Source of the DNA: Novosphingobium rosa NBRC 15208
GTDB lineage: Bacteria > Pseudomonadota > Alphaproteobacteria > Sphingomonadales > Sphingomonadaceae
Reading direction: 5' to 3'
DNA: 61,283 nucleotides
Assembly (NCBI RefSeq): GCF_001598555.1
Contig: NZ_BCZE01000054.1
Location: 1-61,283 of the forward strand
Part shown: positions 9,243-16,998 of the stretch, one piece after another
Layout of the letters: every line of letters begins with the position of its first letter
Numbering within the stretch: the first letter of the stretch is position 1
Made by a program: the position numbers and the translations under genes
Notes under the pieces: model-generated
The model's input: the letters and a program-made list of their open reading frames with translations, nothing else
Database searches by the model: none
What the model was told of the DNA's origin: nothing

Positions 9243-9270
9243 TTGGCAGACAGGCAAACCCCGCTAGAAC
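9243..9270 (+). promoter_or_regulatory. Possible sigma-70-type promoter for the 9.3-kb RNA
   Basis: TTGGCA at 9243-9248 and TAGAAC at 9265-9270 with a 16-base spacer. It would start transcription near 9276, at the first of four consecutive hairpins. The match is moderate and unproven. Confidence 0.35.
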
Positions 9271-9275
9271 AACTC

Positions 9276-9402
9276 TTGTCAGGACGGGATGACAAAGCGG
9301 GTTTCCCCCCTGTTGCCCGCTGCCCCAAGACAGACCGCCTGATATGCGTGACGAACGCAGACACGAACCCTCGTCCCCATGCCCCCGGGACGAGGGTTTT
9401 TT
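9276..9402 (+). ncRNA. Candidate structured small RNA between lolA and xth
   Basis: A run of about 127 bases with no plausible coding frame folds by eye into four adjacent stem-loops. These are TTGTCA/TGACAA (9276-9295, loop GGACGGGA), AGCGGG/CCCGCT (9296-9321, C-rich loop), TGCGT/ACGCA (9345-9359), and a ten-base terminator stem CCCTCGTCCC/GGGACGAGGG (9368-9396) followed by six T. A promoter-like pair sits directly upstream and lolA already has its own terminator, so this looks like an independent transcript. The C-rich loop could bind G-rich ribosome sites, as known trans-acting alphaproteobacterial small RNAs do; that role is inference. I cannot match it to a named RNA family. Confidence 0.6.
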
Positions 9403-9462
9403 CTTGCCTGCAATCCACGCGCCGGACTGGTCAGGCGCCACGCATCGCCCTACATGGCGCGC

Positions 9463-10251
9463 ATGATCACCGTTGCCACCTGGAACATCAATTCGGTGCG
9501 GCTCCGCATGCCGCTGGTCGAACGCTTTCTGAAGGATGAGGCACCCGATGTGCTGTGCCTTCAGGAAATCAAGACGATTGCCGAACTCTTCCCCTATGAC
9601 GCCTTCACCGCGGCGGGTTACCCCTATCACGCGGTGCATGGGCAGAAGGGCTATCATGGCGTCGCCACCGTCAGCCGCATTCCCTTCGAGGAGGTGGACC
9701 GCCACGACTGGCAGGCCAATGGCGAGGCGCGCCACGTCGGCGTCCGCCTGAAGGATTCCGGGCTGGTGATCGAGAACGTCTACATCCCGGCCGGCGGCGA
9801 CGAGCCCGACCGCACGATCAACCCCAAATTCGGCCAGAAGCTGGACTTCCTCGAACGCATGATCGGCTGGGCCGGCGCCGTGGCCGAACCCACGCTGATC
9901 GTCGGCGATTTCAACATCGCTCCGCTCGAATCAGATGTGTGGAGCCACAAGGCGCTGCTCAAGGTCGTCAGCCATACGCCGCTGGAGGTGGAGACGCTGG
10001 CCCGCTTTCAGGCCGCGCATGACTGGGTCGATCTGGGCCGCCAGCTGGTGCCCGCCCCGGCGCGCTACTACTCCTGGTGGTCGTATCGCTCGAAGGACTG
10101 GCGGGTGAACGACCGTGGCCGCCGCCTCGACCATATGTGGGCCTCGCCCTCGGTCGCGGCCAAGGCCACCGGCCACCGTATCATCGAGGACGCGCGCGAC
10201 TGGGAGAAATGTTCGGACCATGTGCCGCTGATCACCGAGTTCGATCTGTGA
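9463..10251 (+). CDS. xth: Exodeoxyribonuclease III
   Basis: AP endonuclease/3'-exonuclease of base-excision repair, 262 residues from ATG 9463. MITVATWNINSVRLR matches the classic start of the family; ATG 9454 would add MAR. Metal-binding and catalytic phrases are visible: CLQEIKT, GDFNIAPLESDVW, the RIDHMWAS-like segment RRLDHMWASP, and SDHVPLI at the C-terminus. The stop codon overlaps the GTG start of ribA (GTGA), so the two are translationally coupled. The start lies 61 bases after the terminator of the upstream RNA candidate. Confidence 0.95.
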   Translation: MITVATWNINSVRLRMPLVERFLKDEAPDVLCLQEIKTIAELFPYDAFTAAGYPYHAVHGQKGYHGVATVSRIPFEEVDRHDWQANGEARHVGVRLKDSGLVIENVYIPAGGDEPDRTINPKFGQKLDFLERMIGWAGAVAEPTLIVGDFNIAPLESDVWSHKALLKVVSHTPLEVETLARFQAAHDWVDLGRQLVPAPARYYSWWSYRSKDWRVNDRGRRLDHMWASPSVAAKATGHRIIEDARDWEKCSDHVPLITEFDL

Positions 10252-11303
10252 GCAGCCCGGCGCGGCGCGTGGCGCTGGCCGTCGATGCGCTGCGCCACGG
10301 CTGGGCGATCCGCATCGGCAGCTGGGTGCTGATCCCCGCCGAAACCGGCTTCGGCCCCGATCTGCATGCCGAGCGCATGCTGATCAGCGCGGCCCGCGCG
10401 GTCTCGCTGCGCCTCGCCAATCAGCGCGACGCCGCCGAGCCCGAGGCTCCCGTGGTGATCCGCGCCGCCGAACCTTTCGATCTGGCCACGGCGCGGGCCA
10501 TCGCCGATCCTTCGTTGGATCTCGATTACCCGCTCAAGGGCCCGTTCCTTGCCGAGCCGATCCCCGATGTCGCCACCGCGCGCGCCGCTAATGAGCTGGC
10601 ACGTATCGCCGGTATCCTGCCCGCCTTCCTGATCGACCCGGCAGGCGAGGGCGAGGCCCAGCAGGTGGAGGCCGAAGATCTGGCCGATTGGAAGAACACG
10701 GCCCATCTCGCCATCGCCAGTCGTGCGCGCCTGCCGGTCTCGGCCAGCGACCACGCCGAGATCGTCGCCTTTCGCAGCGTGAACGATCTGCGCGAGCATG
10801 TCGCCCTGGTGATCGGCCAGCAGAGCGGCGACCGCGCGCCGCTGGTGCGCCTCCATTCCGAATGCCTGACGGGCGATGTCCTCGGTAGCCTGAAATGCGA
10901 TTGTGGGCCGCAGCTGGACGCGGCGCTGGCTGCCATGGCCGACGAGGCCAGCAAGGGCGGCTGGGGCGTGCTGCTCTATATGCGGCAGGAAGGGCGGGGC
11001 ATCGGTCTCATCAACAAGCTGCGCGCCTATCGCCTGCAGGATCAGGGCTTCGATACGGTGGACGCCAACAACCGCCTCGGCCTGCCCAATGAAGCGCGCG
11101 ATTTCCCGGTGGCGGCGCGGATGCTGGCGCTGCTGGGCGTGAAAGGCATCCGCCTGATGACGAACAACCCGGCCAAGGTGGATGCACTTTCCGGCGTGGG
11201 CGTGCCGGTGATCGAGCGCGTGCCGCACGAGTTGCCCGCAAACCCGCATAATGAGCGTTATCTGGCAACAAAGCGGGATCGGTCGGGGCATTTGTTGACG
11301 TAA
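10248..11303 (+). CDS. ribA: GTP cyclohydrolase II with degenerate RibB-like N-terminal domain
   Basis: First step of riboflavin synthesis, opening GTP to a diaminopyrimidine. Of 351 residues, the C-terminal part (about 165-345) carries the cyclohydrolase II motifs: HSECLTGDVLGSLKCDCGPQ with the zinc cysteines, and MRQEGRGIGLINKLRAY. The first 160 residues align in pattern with DHBP synthase (RibB), for example ARAANELARIAGILPAFLID, yet the DRENEGD-type catalytic segment of RibB is not visible. That domain is therefore probably inactive. GTG 10248 overlaps the xth stop by four bases. The family A repeat begins just downstream. Confidence 0.92.
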   Translation: MSSPARRVALAVDALRHGWAIRIGSWVLIPAETGFGPDLHAERMLISAARAVSLRLANQRDAAEPEAPVVIRAAEPFDLATARAIADPSLDLDYPLKGPFLAEPIPDVATARAANELARIAGILPAFLIDPAGEGEAQQVEAEDLADWKNTAHLAIASRARLPVSASDHAEIVAFRSVNDLREHVALVIGQQSGDRAPLVRLHSECLTGDVLGSLKCDCGPQLDAALAAMADEASKGGWGVLLYMRQEGRGIGLINKLRAYRLQDQGFDTVDANNRLGLPNEARDFPVAARMLALLGVKGIRLMTNNPAKVDALSGVGVPVIERVPHELPANPHNERYLATKRDRSGHLLT

Positions 11304-11325
11304 GGGCTTCAGGAAAAAGGAAAAT

Positions 11326-11454
11326 GCGAGGGTGTTACACCCTCGCGCTCCCGAAACGTCTCCTGACGCGCGGGCTGGGGCCCCCTATCGGGGTGCCCAG
11401 CCTCTCCACCTGCCCAATGCAAAGCCCCGCAGGCAGATCATCTTTGAAGGATAG
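11326..11454 (+). repeat. Family A repeat, copy 2, left half (interrupted by the RIT element)
   Basis: Opens with a hairpin at 11326-11346 (stem GCGAGGGTG/CACCCTCGC), followed by CGCTCCCGAAACGTCTCC and CCTCTCCACCTGC, then GCCCCGCAGGCAG, as in the other copies. Similarity stops after about 11454. The matching right half lies at 15708-15796, on the far side of the mobile element. Confidence 0.75.
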
Positions 11455-11475
11455 GTCGTGCAGGAATTTTACTTT

Positions 11476-11501
11476 CCCCTATGCCGCGTGCGGCATAGGG
11501 G
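11476..11501. repeat. Perfect hairpin just outside the left end of the RIT element
   Basis: Twelve-base arms CCCCTATGCCGC/GCGGCATAGGGG separated by GT. The core CTATGCCG/CGGCATAG is the same as the paired motifs inside both terminal repeats of the element. This hairpin may thus be part of its left recombination site or a relic of an earlier insertion. Confidence 0.6.
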
Positions 11502-11513
11502 CTTTATGCTCAC

Positions 11514-11590
11514 CGGCGGACTATGCCGATTGGGCACGGCTTTCCCAGCATGGCCCGAGCGTTAGCGGCTTTCGGTGCGGCATAGTTTCC
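11514..11590 (+). repeat. RIT element left terminal inverted repeat
   Basis: A 77-bp sequence starting CGGCGGACTATGCC and ending GGCATAGTTTCC. It matches the reverse complement of 15624-15700 almost throughout, with a handful of substitutions and two compensating single-base gaps. Inside it, CTATGCCG and CGGCATAG form a sub-terminal palindrome about 45 bases apart. Confidence 0.9.
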
Positions 11591-11661
11591 TCCTTGCGTG
11601 CATCACGTGCGCAAAGAGGAAAGGCAATGATCACCGTGAGTATTCGAATAGCAGTCGGGTT

Positions 11662-12851
11662 TTGCGGGGTCTGCAACATGGCCCGGTCGGCGAGCACATC
11701 CACCTCTACGTCGAATGGCTGCAACGACGAGGTTACATTCGAGAAATCGGTCAGCGAGATCTGAGCCTTTCTCGAGATTTTGGCTTCTGGCTTGCCGCCA
11801 CCGGCGCTGGGCTTGCCGATATCCAGGAAGCGCTCGTCACCCGATATTTGGCCAAGCGAGCCCGCTACCAACCGCGCCGTCAAGGCGACGCGTCGGCGTT
11901 AGCTCGTGTGTTGTCGGTCATGCGCGACGCCACCGTCATTGCGCCTAGGCCAGTTCCAGAAGGCGTTCCTCACGAGGACCTTCTCGATGCCTATGCCTTC
12001 TATATGTCGCGTCAGCGTGGTCTCGCGACAATCTCCATCGCAAGCCACCTGTGGTTTCTTCGTCCATTTCTCAAAGAGCTGAGGATGATGAGCCGCGCCG
12101 ACGCCGCGCGCCTTTCGTACCGCGAGGTTGCACGTTATGTTGAGCGACATGCTGGCGACCACAGACCGACAACTGCCCGCATCATGTGCTCTCGCCTGCG
12201 CGCCTTCCTGCGATACCTGCATGCTGAACGGTTTCTCGCCAAGGATTTGACGGCAGCGCTACCATCAGTGCGCCGATGTGCTGAAGCCGGCTTGCCCAGA
12301 TTCATGCCGATAGAAGATGTGCAATGTGTCCTTGCCGGTTGTGACCGGAGCACGCTAACCGGCCGAAGGGATTACGCGATCCTCAGTTGCTTGCCCGTCT
12401 GGGATTGCGGGCGACCGAAGTGGTCAGGCTGAGCTTTGATGATTTCGATTGGCATGCCGGGCAGTTCACGGTTCACGGCAAAGGGCGCAAAATGGCGATC
12501 ATGCCGCTGCCGCCCGATGTCGGTGCGGCAATCGCTAACTATCTGCAAGACGGACGCCCCCGATCAGACAGCCGGAGCCTGATTCTGCTCGCGGTCGCGC
12601 CATATGCCGGGTTCAAGGGAGCACCCGCGGTGCAGACCGTCGCACGCAAGGCGATAAGGCACGCTGGTATTACCGGCTTGCATGCCTTTTGCCACAGTCT
12701 GGCAACCGGGTTGCTACGATCAGGCGCGCCGCTGACCGAGATCGGCCAACTTCTGCGTCACGAGCAACCAGACACGACACGGATCTATGCTAAGGTGGAT
12801 ATCGGCAACCTGCACACCCTGAGCCAGACTTGGCTGGGAGGCGCGCAATGA
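11662..12851 (+). pseudogene. ritA: RIT recombinase A (tyrosine recombinase), frameshifted
   Basis: First recombinase of the trio. The reading frame is open from 11575; TTG 11662 is a plausible start because QHGPVGEHIHLYVEWL fits the N-terminal SAM-like domain. Translation runs to about 12392, where GATTACGCGATCCTC is followed by AGTTGC. One missing C shifts the frame, and sequence resumes as LARLGLRATEVVRLSFDDF to the stop at 12851. The first catalytic Arg is present in the LGLRATEV segment, and LLRH and IYAKVD (tyrosine) are present. The second box, however, reads HAFCHSLAT where HxLRHSLAT is expected, so a catalytic arginine is lost as well. The stop overlaps the ritB start (ATGA). Confidence 0.85.
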
Positions 12852-13662
12852 GCGGGCTCGATCAGGCACTCAACTGCTATCTGCGCATGCGGCGTGGGTT
12901 CGGCCACCGCTACGACAGGGAAGCCCGTTATCTGGGGGAGTTCGTCGCGCTAGTTCACCATCATTACGCGTGGGCTCGCCATGGCCTGGATCACCCAGGC
13001 TCAGCGAACGTCATGGCGGCTGTGATTATCGGCGGTGCGTGGATTTGTCCGACATCTTACGGACATCGAGCAACTATTCGAAGTGACCCTTCACTAGGGT
13101 TGGGCCAAAGGTATCAATCGCTGGACCTATCATTGCCTCTTCGGTCTGCTCGCTGCCACTGGCATGCGTATTGGCGAAGCGATCAATTTGGCGCGGGCAG
13201 ATGCGGATCTTGAAGTTGGGATCTTGAGGCCGCGCATGACGAAGGGCGGCAAAGGGCGGCTGATTCCACTTCACCCGACCACGACGCAGGCTTTGGCGGA
13301 CTATGTAGCGCGACGTGACGAGTCCCCTGATTGCCGTAAGAGTTCCCGCTTCTTCATGGGCAGCGCTTGCGCCTTCAATATCCGGAGCGGGTATTCCTGG
13401 GCGTGGTAAGGCGGATCGGACTGCGCGATCCCGAACCCCATAGCAAAGGCCAGCGAGTCCACGACCTGAGCCACAGCTTGCGGTCAACACCATGGCGCGG
13501 CGGTATCGGGCAGGCGAAGATATCGAGCGCCTGCTGCCGATGCTCGCGCCCTATCTGGGGCACAGCAAAATCCGCGACACCTATTGGTATCTGTTAGCCT
13601 ACCCCGAGTTGATGGAGCAAGCTGTCAACCGGCTCGAAACGCGCTGGGAGGCACAGGCATGA
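12848..13662 (+). pseudogene. ritB: RIT recombinase B, multiply frameshifted and shortened
   Basis: Second recombinase of the trio, recognisable only by joining frames. It starts MSGLDQALNCYLRMRRGFG, moves to another frame for AMAWITQAQRTSW and LSAVRGFVRHLTDIE (separated by a stop), and then loses part of the middle. It resumes as YHCLFGLLAATGMRIGEAINLARAD near 13120-13200, continues in a third frame with HDLSHSLR, and ends in a fourth segment LAPYLGHSKIRDTYWYL with the nucleophile tyrosine region. The box HDLSHS has serine where the catalytic arginine should be. It is clearly dead. It overlaps ritC by four bases (ATGA at 13659). Confidence 0.82.
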
Positions 13663-14662
13663 CCGGGGCCGCAACCCTGCCAGCGCTCATCGAGCGCTTC
13701 TTCACCCAACGTCTCATGCGACAGCGCAACACCAGTACGCACACCATCGCATCCTATCGTGATACGTTCCGCCTGCTGTTCGCCTTCGCGCAAACGACGC
13801 TGGATAAGCTGCCATCCCGGCTCGATCTGGCCGATCTCGATGCCCCGTTCATCTTTGCGTTTCTTGACGATCTGGAGGTGAGCCGGGCAATTGGAATCAA
13901 GATGCGCAATCTCCGGCTGACTGCCATTCGCGCATTCTTCCGCTTTGCCGCGCTCGAAGAGCCGAGCCATGGTGGTCAGATCCAGCGCGTACTGGCGATC
14001 CCGGCCAAGCTGCATGACAAACGCGAGATGCATTTTCTCACGCGCGCAGAGATCAATGCCCTCCTGGCCGCACCTGATCGCAGCACCTGGATCGGACAGC
14101 GCGATCACATGCTTCTTCATCTCGCTCCCCAAACCGGGTTACGGCTCTCGGAGATCATCCGGCTCGAACGCGAGGAGTGGTTCTGGGAGGGAGGGGCGCC
14201 CATGTCCGATGCCTCGGCAAACGCCGCAAGGAGCGTTGCACGCCGCTCACCAGGCAGACCGGTCAACTGCTGCAGGCTTGGCTCCAGGAGGCAGGGCAGG
14301 AAGGCTCGACGAAGTTATTTCCCAACATTCATGGCGGCCCGCTTCGCCCTGACACCGTGCAGCGCCTGTTGGTCCGGCATGTCATAACTGCGACCCTGCA
14401 GTGTCCTTCGCTGAACTGCAAGCGGATCGCACCCCATGTTCTTCGGCACAGCGCAGCGATGGAGCTCCTCCAGGCCAGCGTCGATATCTCGGTTATCGCC
14501 TTCTGGCTCGGGCACGAGTGGATCAGAATCACCCAGGTTTACCTGCACGCACACCTCGCGCTGAGGGAAGCGGCACTGGCCAGGAGCAAGCCGTTCAATG
14601 GTCAGAAGGGCGGAAGGTACAAGGCTGGCGATCGCCTTCTGGCATTCCTGGACGCGTTATAA
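13659..14662 (+). pseudogene. ritC: RIT recombinase C, single frameshift
   Basis: Third recombinase of the trio, starting MTGAATLPALIERFFTQRL. The frame is good through TGLRLSEIIRLERE, then breaks near 14175, where one base seems missing before GTGGTTCTGGGA. The rest reads on in the next frame: VVLGGRGAHVRCLGK to HVLRHSAAMELL, WLGHEWIRITQVYLHAHL and the stop at 14662. All catalytic residues (R, HxxR, H, Y) are still encoded, so one base insertion would restore about 335 residues. This is the least decayed of the three. Its stop overlaps that of the convergent nucleotidyltransferase gene. Confidence 0.85.
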
Positions 14663-15568
14663 CGGGAACGCAGCTTTGGCCCGCAGTCGCTCGAGCCATT
14701 CGAGGGATACTGTTTCAACGCTGTCGCGCAGATGGCGCACCATGTCCTTGATCGATTGCAGATCTTCGGCGCCGATCTCGTAGCTGGCTGAGTAGCGGGC
14801 CTCGACATAGGCGCGCTTCGCCAGTTCGAAGCGCCGCCGGTCGAGTTTGGTTGCACGGGGCCAGCTATCGATCAGCCGTGGTTGCTTGTCCTCGGCCAGC
14901 GAGCGCAGGAACTTGAGGTTGTGCGAGCGGGGAACGTACAGACTGCGCACGAGAATGTAACAGATATAGGCCCGCTCCGCTGCCTGATGCAGCGTGAAAG
15001 CGGCAAGATTTGCGTTACCGCGCTCGCGGTACAGCTCCACACCAGCAAGAAGGTCGTCGATCCCCGAAAACCATTGATCGAAATAGCCTTTTGCCATCTC
15101 GTATGCATCAGCCGCCGTCAGGGGCCTAGGGGTCGCCAGTGTCGAACCTGCCAGCTCGTAGAGCGCGATCCCATCACGGGCGATATCGACCCAGAAATAC
15201 TCGCCGCGCGTCAGCCCCTCATTCACCTCATCGAGCGCGTGAACAATGACGTTCACCGGACGCGTGATGGCCGTATCCCGCTGGATTTTGTCCTCTGCGA
15301 CATACCAGTATTCCGCGACGTCGGTCAGATCCTTGTGGCTCACGATAACGAGGATATCGAAGTCCGACTGATAGCCATTCTCCGCCTCGTCGACCCAATC
15401 GTCGCGAGCGTAGCTGCCGAACAGGATAACCTTCAGAATCTTGCCGTTCTTCTTCCACGGCTGCGTGGCTCGGGAGATCGCGACGGCAAATTCTTCCATC
15501 AGAATCCGGCGCACCCGCGCAAGCTCGGCCTGCTGGGTCAAAGGGAGATGATCGACGTCGTGACGCAT
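14657..15568 (-). CDS. Nucleotidyltransferase-HEPN fusion protein (RIT cargo)
   Basis: Intact product of 303 residues. Residues about 15-150 form a minimal nucleotidyltransferase domain with the signature FGSYARDDW (50-58) and the metal-binding SDFDILV (68-74). Residues about 155-290 form a HEPN-type helical domain (HQAAERAYICYILV at 194-207, and ARYSASYEI). Separate HEPN and MNT proteins are known as toxin-antitoxin pairs in which the nucleotidyltransferase modifies the HEPN toxin; here both are one chain. The compact R-x4-6-H ribonuclease motif is not evident (R208 to H216 is longer), so nuclease activity is doubtful. Start ATG 15568 lies 56 bp from the right terminal repeat, which may supply its promoter. 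It converges on ritC with a six-base stop overlap. Confidence 0.85.
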   Translation of the reverse strand: MRHDVDHLPLTQQAELARVRRILMEEFAVAISRATQPWKKNGKILKVILFGSYARDDWVDEAENGYQSDFDILVIVSHKDLTDVAEYWYVAEDKIQRDTAITRPVNVIVHALDEVNEGLTRGEYFWVDIARDGIALYELAGSTLATPRPLTAADAYEMAKGYFDQWFSGIDDLLAGVELYRERGNANLAAFTLHQAAERAYICYILVRSLYVPRSHNLKFLRSLAEDKQPRLIDSWPRATKLDRRRFELAKRAYVEARYSASYEIGAEDLQSIKDMVRHLRDSVETVSLEWLERLRAKAAFPL

Positions 15569-15623
15569 GGGCTGATTGTCGCGCTCTGTGATCCAGGTGG
15601 CAAGCTTTTCTGTGCCAGCAGCT

Positions 15624-15700
15624 GGAAACTATGCCACGCCGAAAGCCGCTAACGCTCTGGGCATGCTGGGAAAGCCGTGCCCAACCGGCATAGTCCGCCG
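15624..15700 (-). repeat. RIT element right terminal inverted repeat
   Basis: A 77-bp sequence starting GGAAACTATGCC and ending GGCATAGTCCGCCG. It is the near-perfect reverse complement of 11514-11590 and sits between the cargo gene start and the right half of the interrupted family A repeat. Confidence 0.9.
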
Positions 15701-15707
15701 ACCGGAA

Positions 15708-15796
15708 TAATGCCTGCGGCGCCATTAATCCGTGCCTGACCGGTAGGTTGCGCGCAACGTAGACATTAAAAAGAACGCGAGGGCGATGGCCCTCGC
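15708..15796 (+). repeat. Family A repeat, copy 2, right half
   Basis: Contains TGCCTGCGGCGCC, then GCGCAACGTAGACATTAA and a final hairpin at 15777-15796 (stem GCGAGGGC/GCCCTCGC, loop GATG), as at the right ends of copies 1, 3 and 5. It pairs with the left half at 11326-11454 to make one interrupted copy. Confidence 0.75.
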
Positions 15797-15819
15797 ATTC
15801 TCTTTTTTCCAACGTTAAA

Positions 15820-16272
15820 TCATGCCAAAGTTTCCGCCAGGAACCAGTGCCGCTGCTGCGCCTGATCGGTCCAGTCGTCGGCGGCACCTTCGGTGGCGTT
15901 GTCGCCCGCGGCGGTGGCGGCGGCTTTCACGGCGCGGATCACCTCGACCAGCCTGGCATTATCGTCGCGCAACTGGGCGACCATCTCTTCCGGCTTTAGG
16001 TCGGCGCGGGGTTCGTCCTTCAGGTTGGCCTTGGCGGCGATGGCGCCGATGCCGGTCAACGTGGTGGCGCCGTTCTTGCGCACGCGCTCGCCGATGATGT
16101 CGGTCAGGGCGAAGATCTCGGCTGCCTGATCGTCGAAAAGCAGGTGCAGATCGCGGAAGTTGGGGCCTCGCACGTGCCAGTGGAAGTTCTTGGTCTTTAC
16201 ATAGAGCGTGAAGAGATCGGCCAGCAGCCCGTTCAGGCTGTCGACAAGGGCGGAGGTGGCGTTGTTGGTCAT
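15820..16272 (-). CDS. dps: Dps-family DNA-binding ferritin-like protein
   Basis: Product of 150 residues, one ferritin-like four-helix unit. The ferroxidase region is clear: FHWHVRGPNFRDLHLLFDDQAAEIF, with the H, D and E residues shared between subunits in Dps dodecamers. It stores iron and shields DNA under starvation or peroxide stress. I chose ATG 16272 because AGGAG lies seven bases upstream; upstream in-frame ATGs add residues unlike the family. The C-terminus QRHWFLAETLA is typical. Confidence 0.92.
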   Translation of the reverse strand: MTNNATSALVDSLNGLLADLFTLYVKTKNFHWHVRGPNFRDLHLLFDDQAAEIFALTDIIGERVRKNGATTLTGIGAIAAKANLKDEPRADLKPEEMVAQLRDDNARLVEVIRAVKAAATAAGDNATEGAADDWTDQAQQRHWFLAETLA

Positions 16273-16383
16273 GGGGGCGCTCCTTTGGGTCATCGGCATG
16301 ATCTTGCAGGGTTTGTAGTGCATTGCGCGGTGGAGGGTAAGGTTGCAAGCACGGCGAGACTGATCGAAAATTCCGATCAAAAA

Positions 16384-16428
16384 GCATCGTGCGAAAAAGC
16401 GGGAAGCGGTTTTTCGCAAAAACGACGC
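16384..16428 (-). repeat. Family C palindromic repeat, single copy
   Basis: A 45-bp palindrome GCATCGTGCGAAAAAG...CGCAAAAACGACGC between the dps promoter region and the stop of the membrane protein gene. It is the inverted orientation of the two tandem copies at 53642-53743. Such GCGAAAAA-containing palindromes are widespread in alphaproteobacterial intergenic regions. Confidence 0.75.
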
Positions 16429-16437
16429 GGCAACAGC

Positions 16438-16998
16438 CTAGAGCACGCCCAATGTGGTCCATCCCAGCGTGACGCCGGAAAGCAGCAGAATGGCCCCGGC
16501 GAGGCGGCGGGCGAGGCGCAGGTGTCTTTCTGCCGCCAGCAGCGGCCCGGCGCCGAACCAGCCGATGGTGATGGCCGCGCCGCCGCCCAGCGTGCCGCCC
16601 AACGCGGCGAGCAGGGGAGCGTGGAGCAGGGCGATGGCCAGCACGATAAAGCGCGCGGCATCGACGATCTGGCTGATCGCCAGCACCAGCAGCGCGGCGA
16701 AGAGCGAGCGGGTGGGCTCCTTGGCGCGGCGCCCGGGGGAGACGAGCAGCGATTCCACTCCTGCCGCCGCAAGGGCGAAGCTGGCCAGCAGCAGGCGGGC
16801 GCGGTGGTTCATAACGCCGGCCAGATCCTGCGCGAAATAGGCGGCCAGCGCGCAGGTGAGGCCGCCGGTGATGCAGGCGATTGCGAGCAGGCTGAAGCGC
16901 GGGCCGAGGCGGTCGGTCAGGGCGGCTACCAGCACCTGATCGCGCGCGCCGCAACCGGCGAGGAAGCAGGCGATAAAGGCGTAGAGCAACCCGTTCAT
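16438..16998 (-). CDS. Small multi-pass membrane protein, UPF0016/GDT1-like
   Basis: Product of 186 residues with about six membrane segments and a short polar centre (SPGRRAKEPTRS). The phrases FLAGCGARDQVLVAALTDR and ALGGTLGGGAAITIGW suggest a half-repeated transporter of the TMEM165/GDT1 type (divalent cation:proton exchange), with ARDQ in place of the usual E-x-G-D motif, so the assignment is tentative. Its ATG overlaps the stop of the truncated globin gene by four bases, so the pair is one operon read leftward. Confidence 0.6.
   Translation of the reverse strand: MNGLLYAFIACFLAGCGARDQVLVAALTDRLGPRFSLLAIACITGGLTCALAAYFAQDLAGVMNHRARLLLASFALAAAGVESLLVSPGRRAKEPTRSLFAALLVLAISQIVDAARFIVLAIALLHAPLLAALGGTLGGGAAITIGWFGAGPLLAAERHLRLARRLAGAILLLSGVTLGWTTLGVL

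Larger units (their letters stand above)
11514..15700. mobile_element. Decayed RIT (recombinase-in-trio) element with MNT-HEPN cargo
   Basis: A 4.2-kb unit bounded by 77-bp imperfect inverted repeats. It contains three tandem tyrosine recombinase genes joined by ATGA overlaps (12848 and 13659), which is the defining layout of RIT elements, plus one gene on the opposite strand. All three recombinase genes carry frameshifts and the middle one also lacks internal sequence, so the element should not move by itself. The opposite-strand gene, a nucleotidyltransferase-HEPN fusion, is intact. The element splits a family A repeat into two halves. Codon choice inside looks less GC-biased than in neighbours, consistent with acquisition. 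Confidence 0.88.

Noticed and set aside
11575..14662. Phage or integrative-island integrase region
   Set aside because: Three tandem overlapping recombinases with inverted ends and no tRNA, phage or transfer genes fit a RIT element better.
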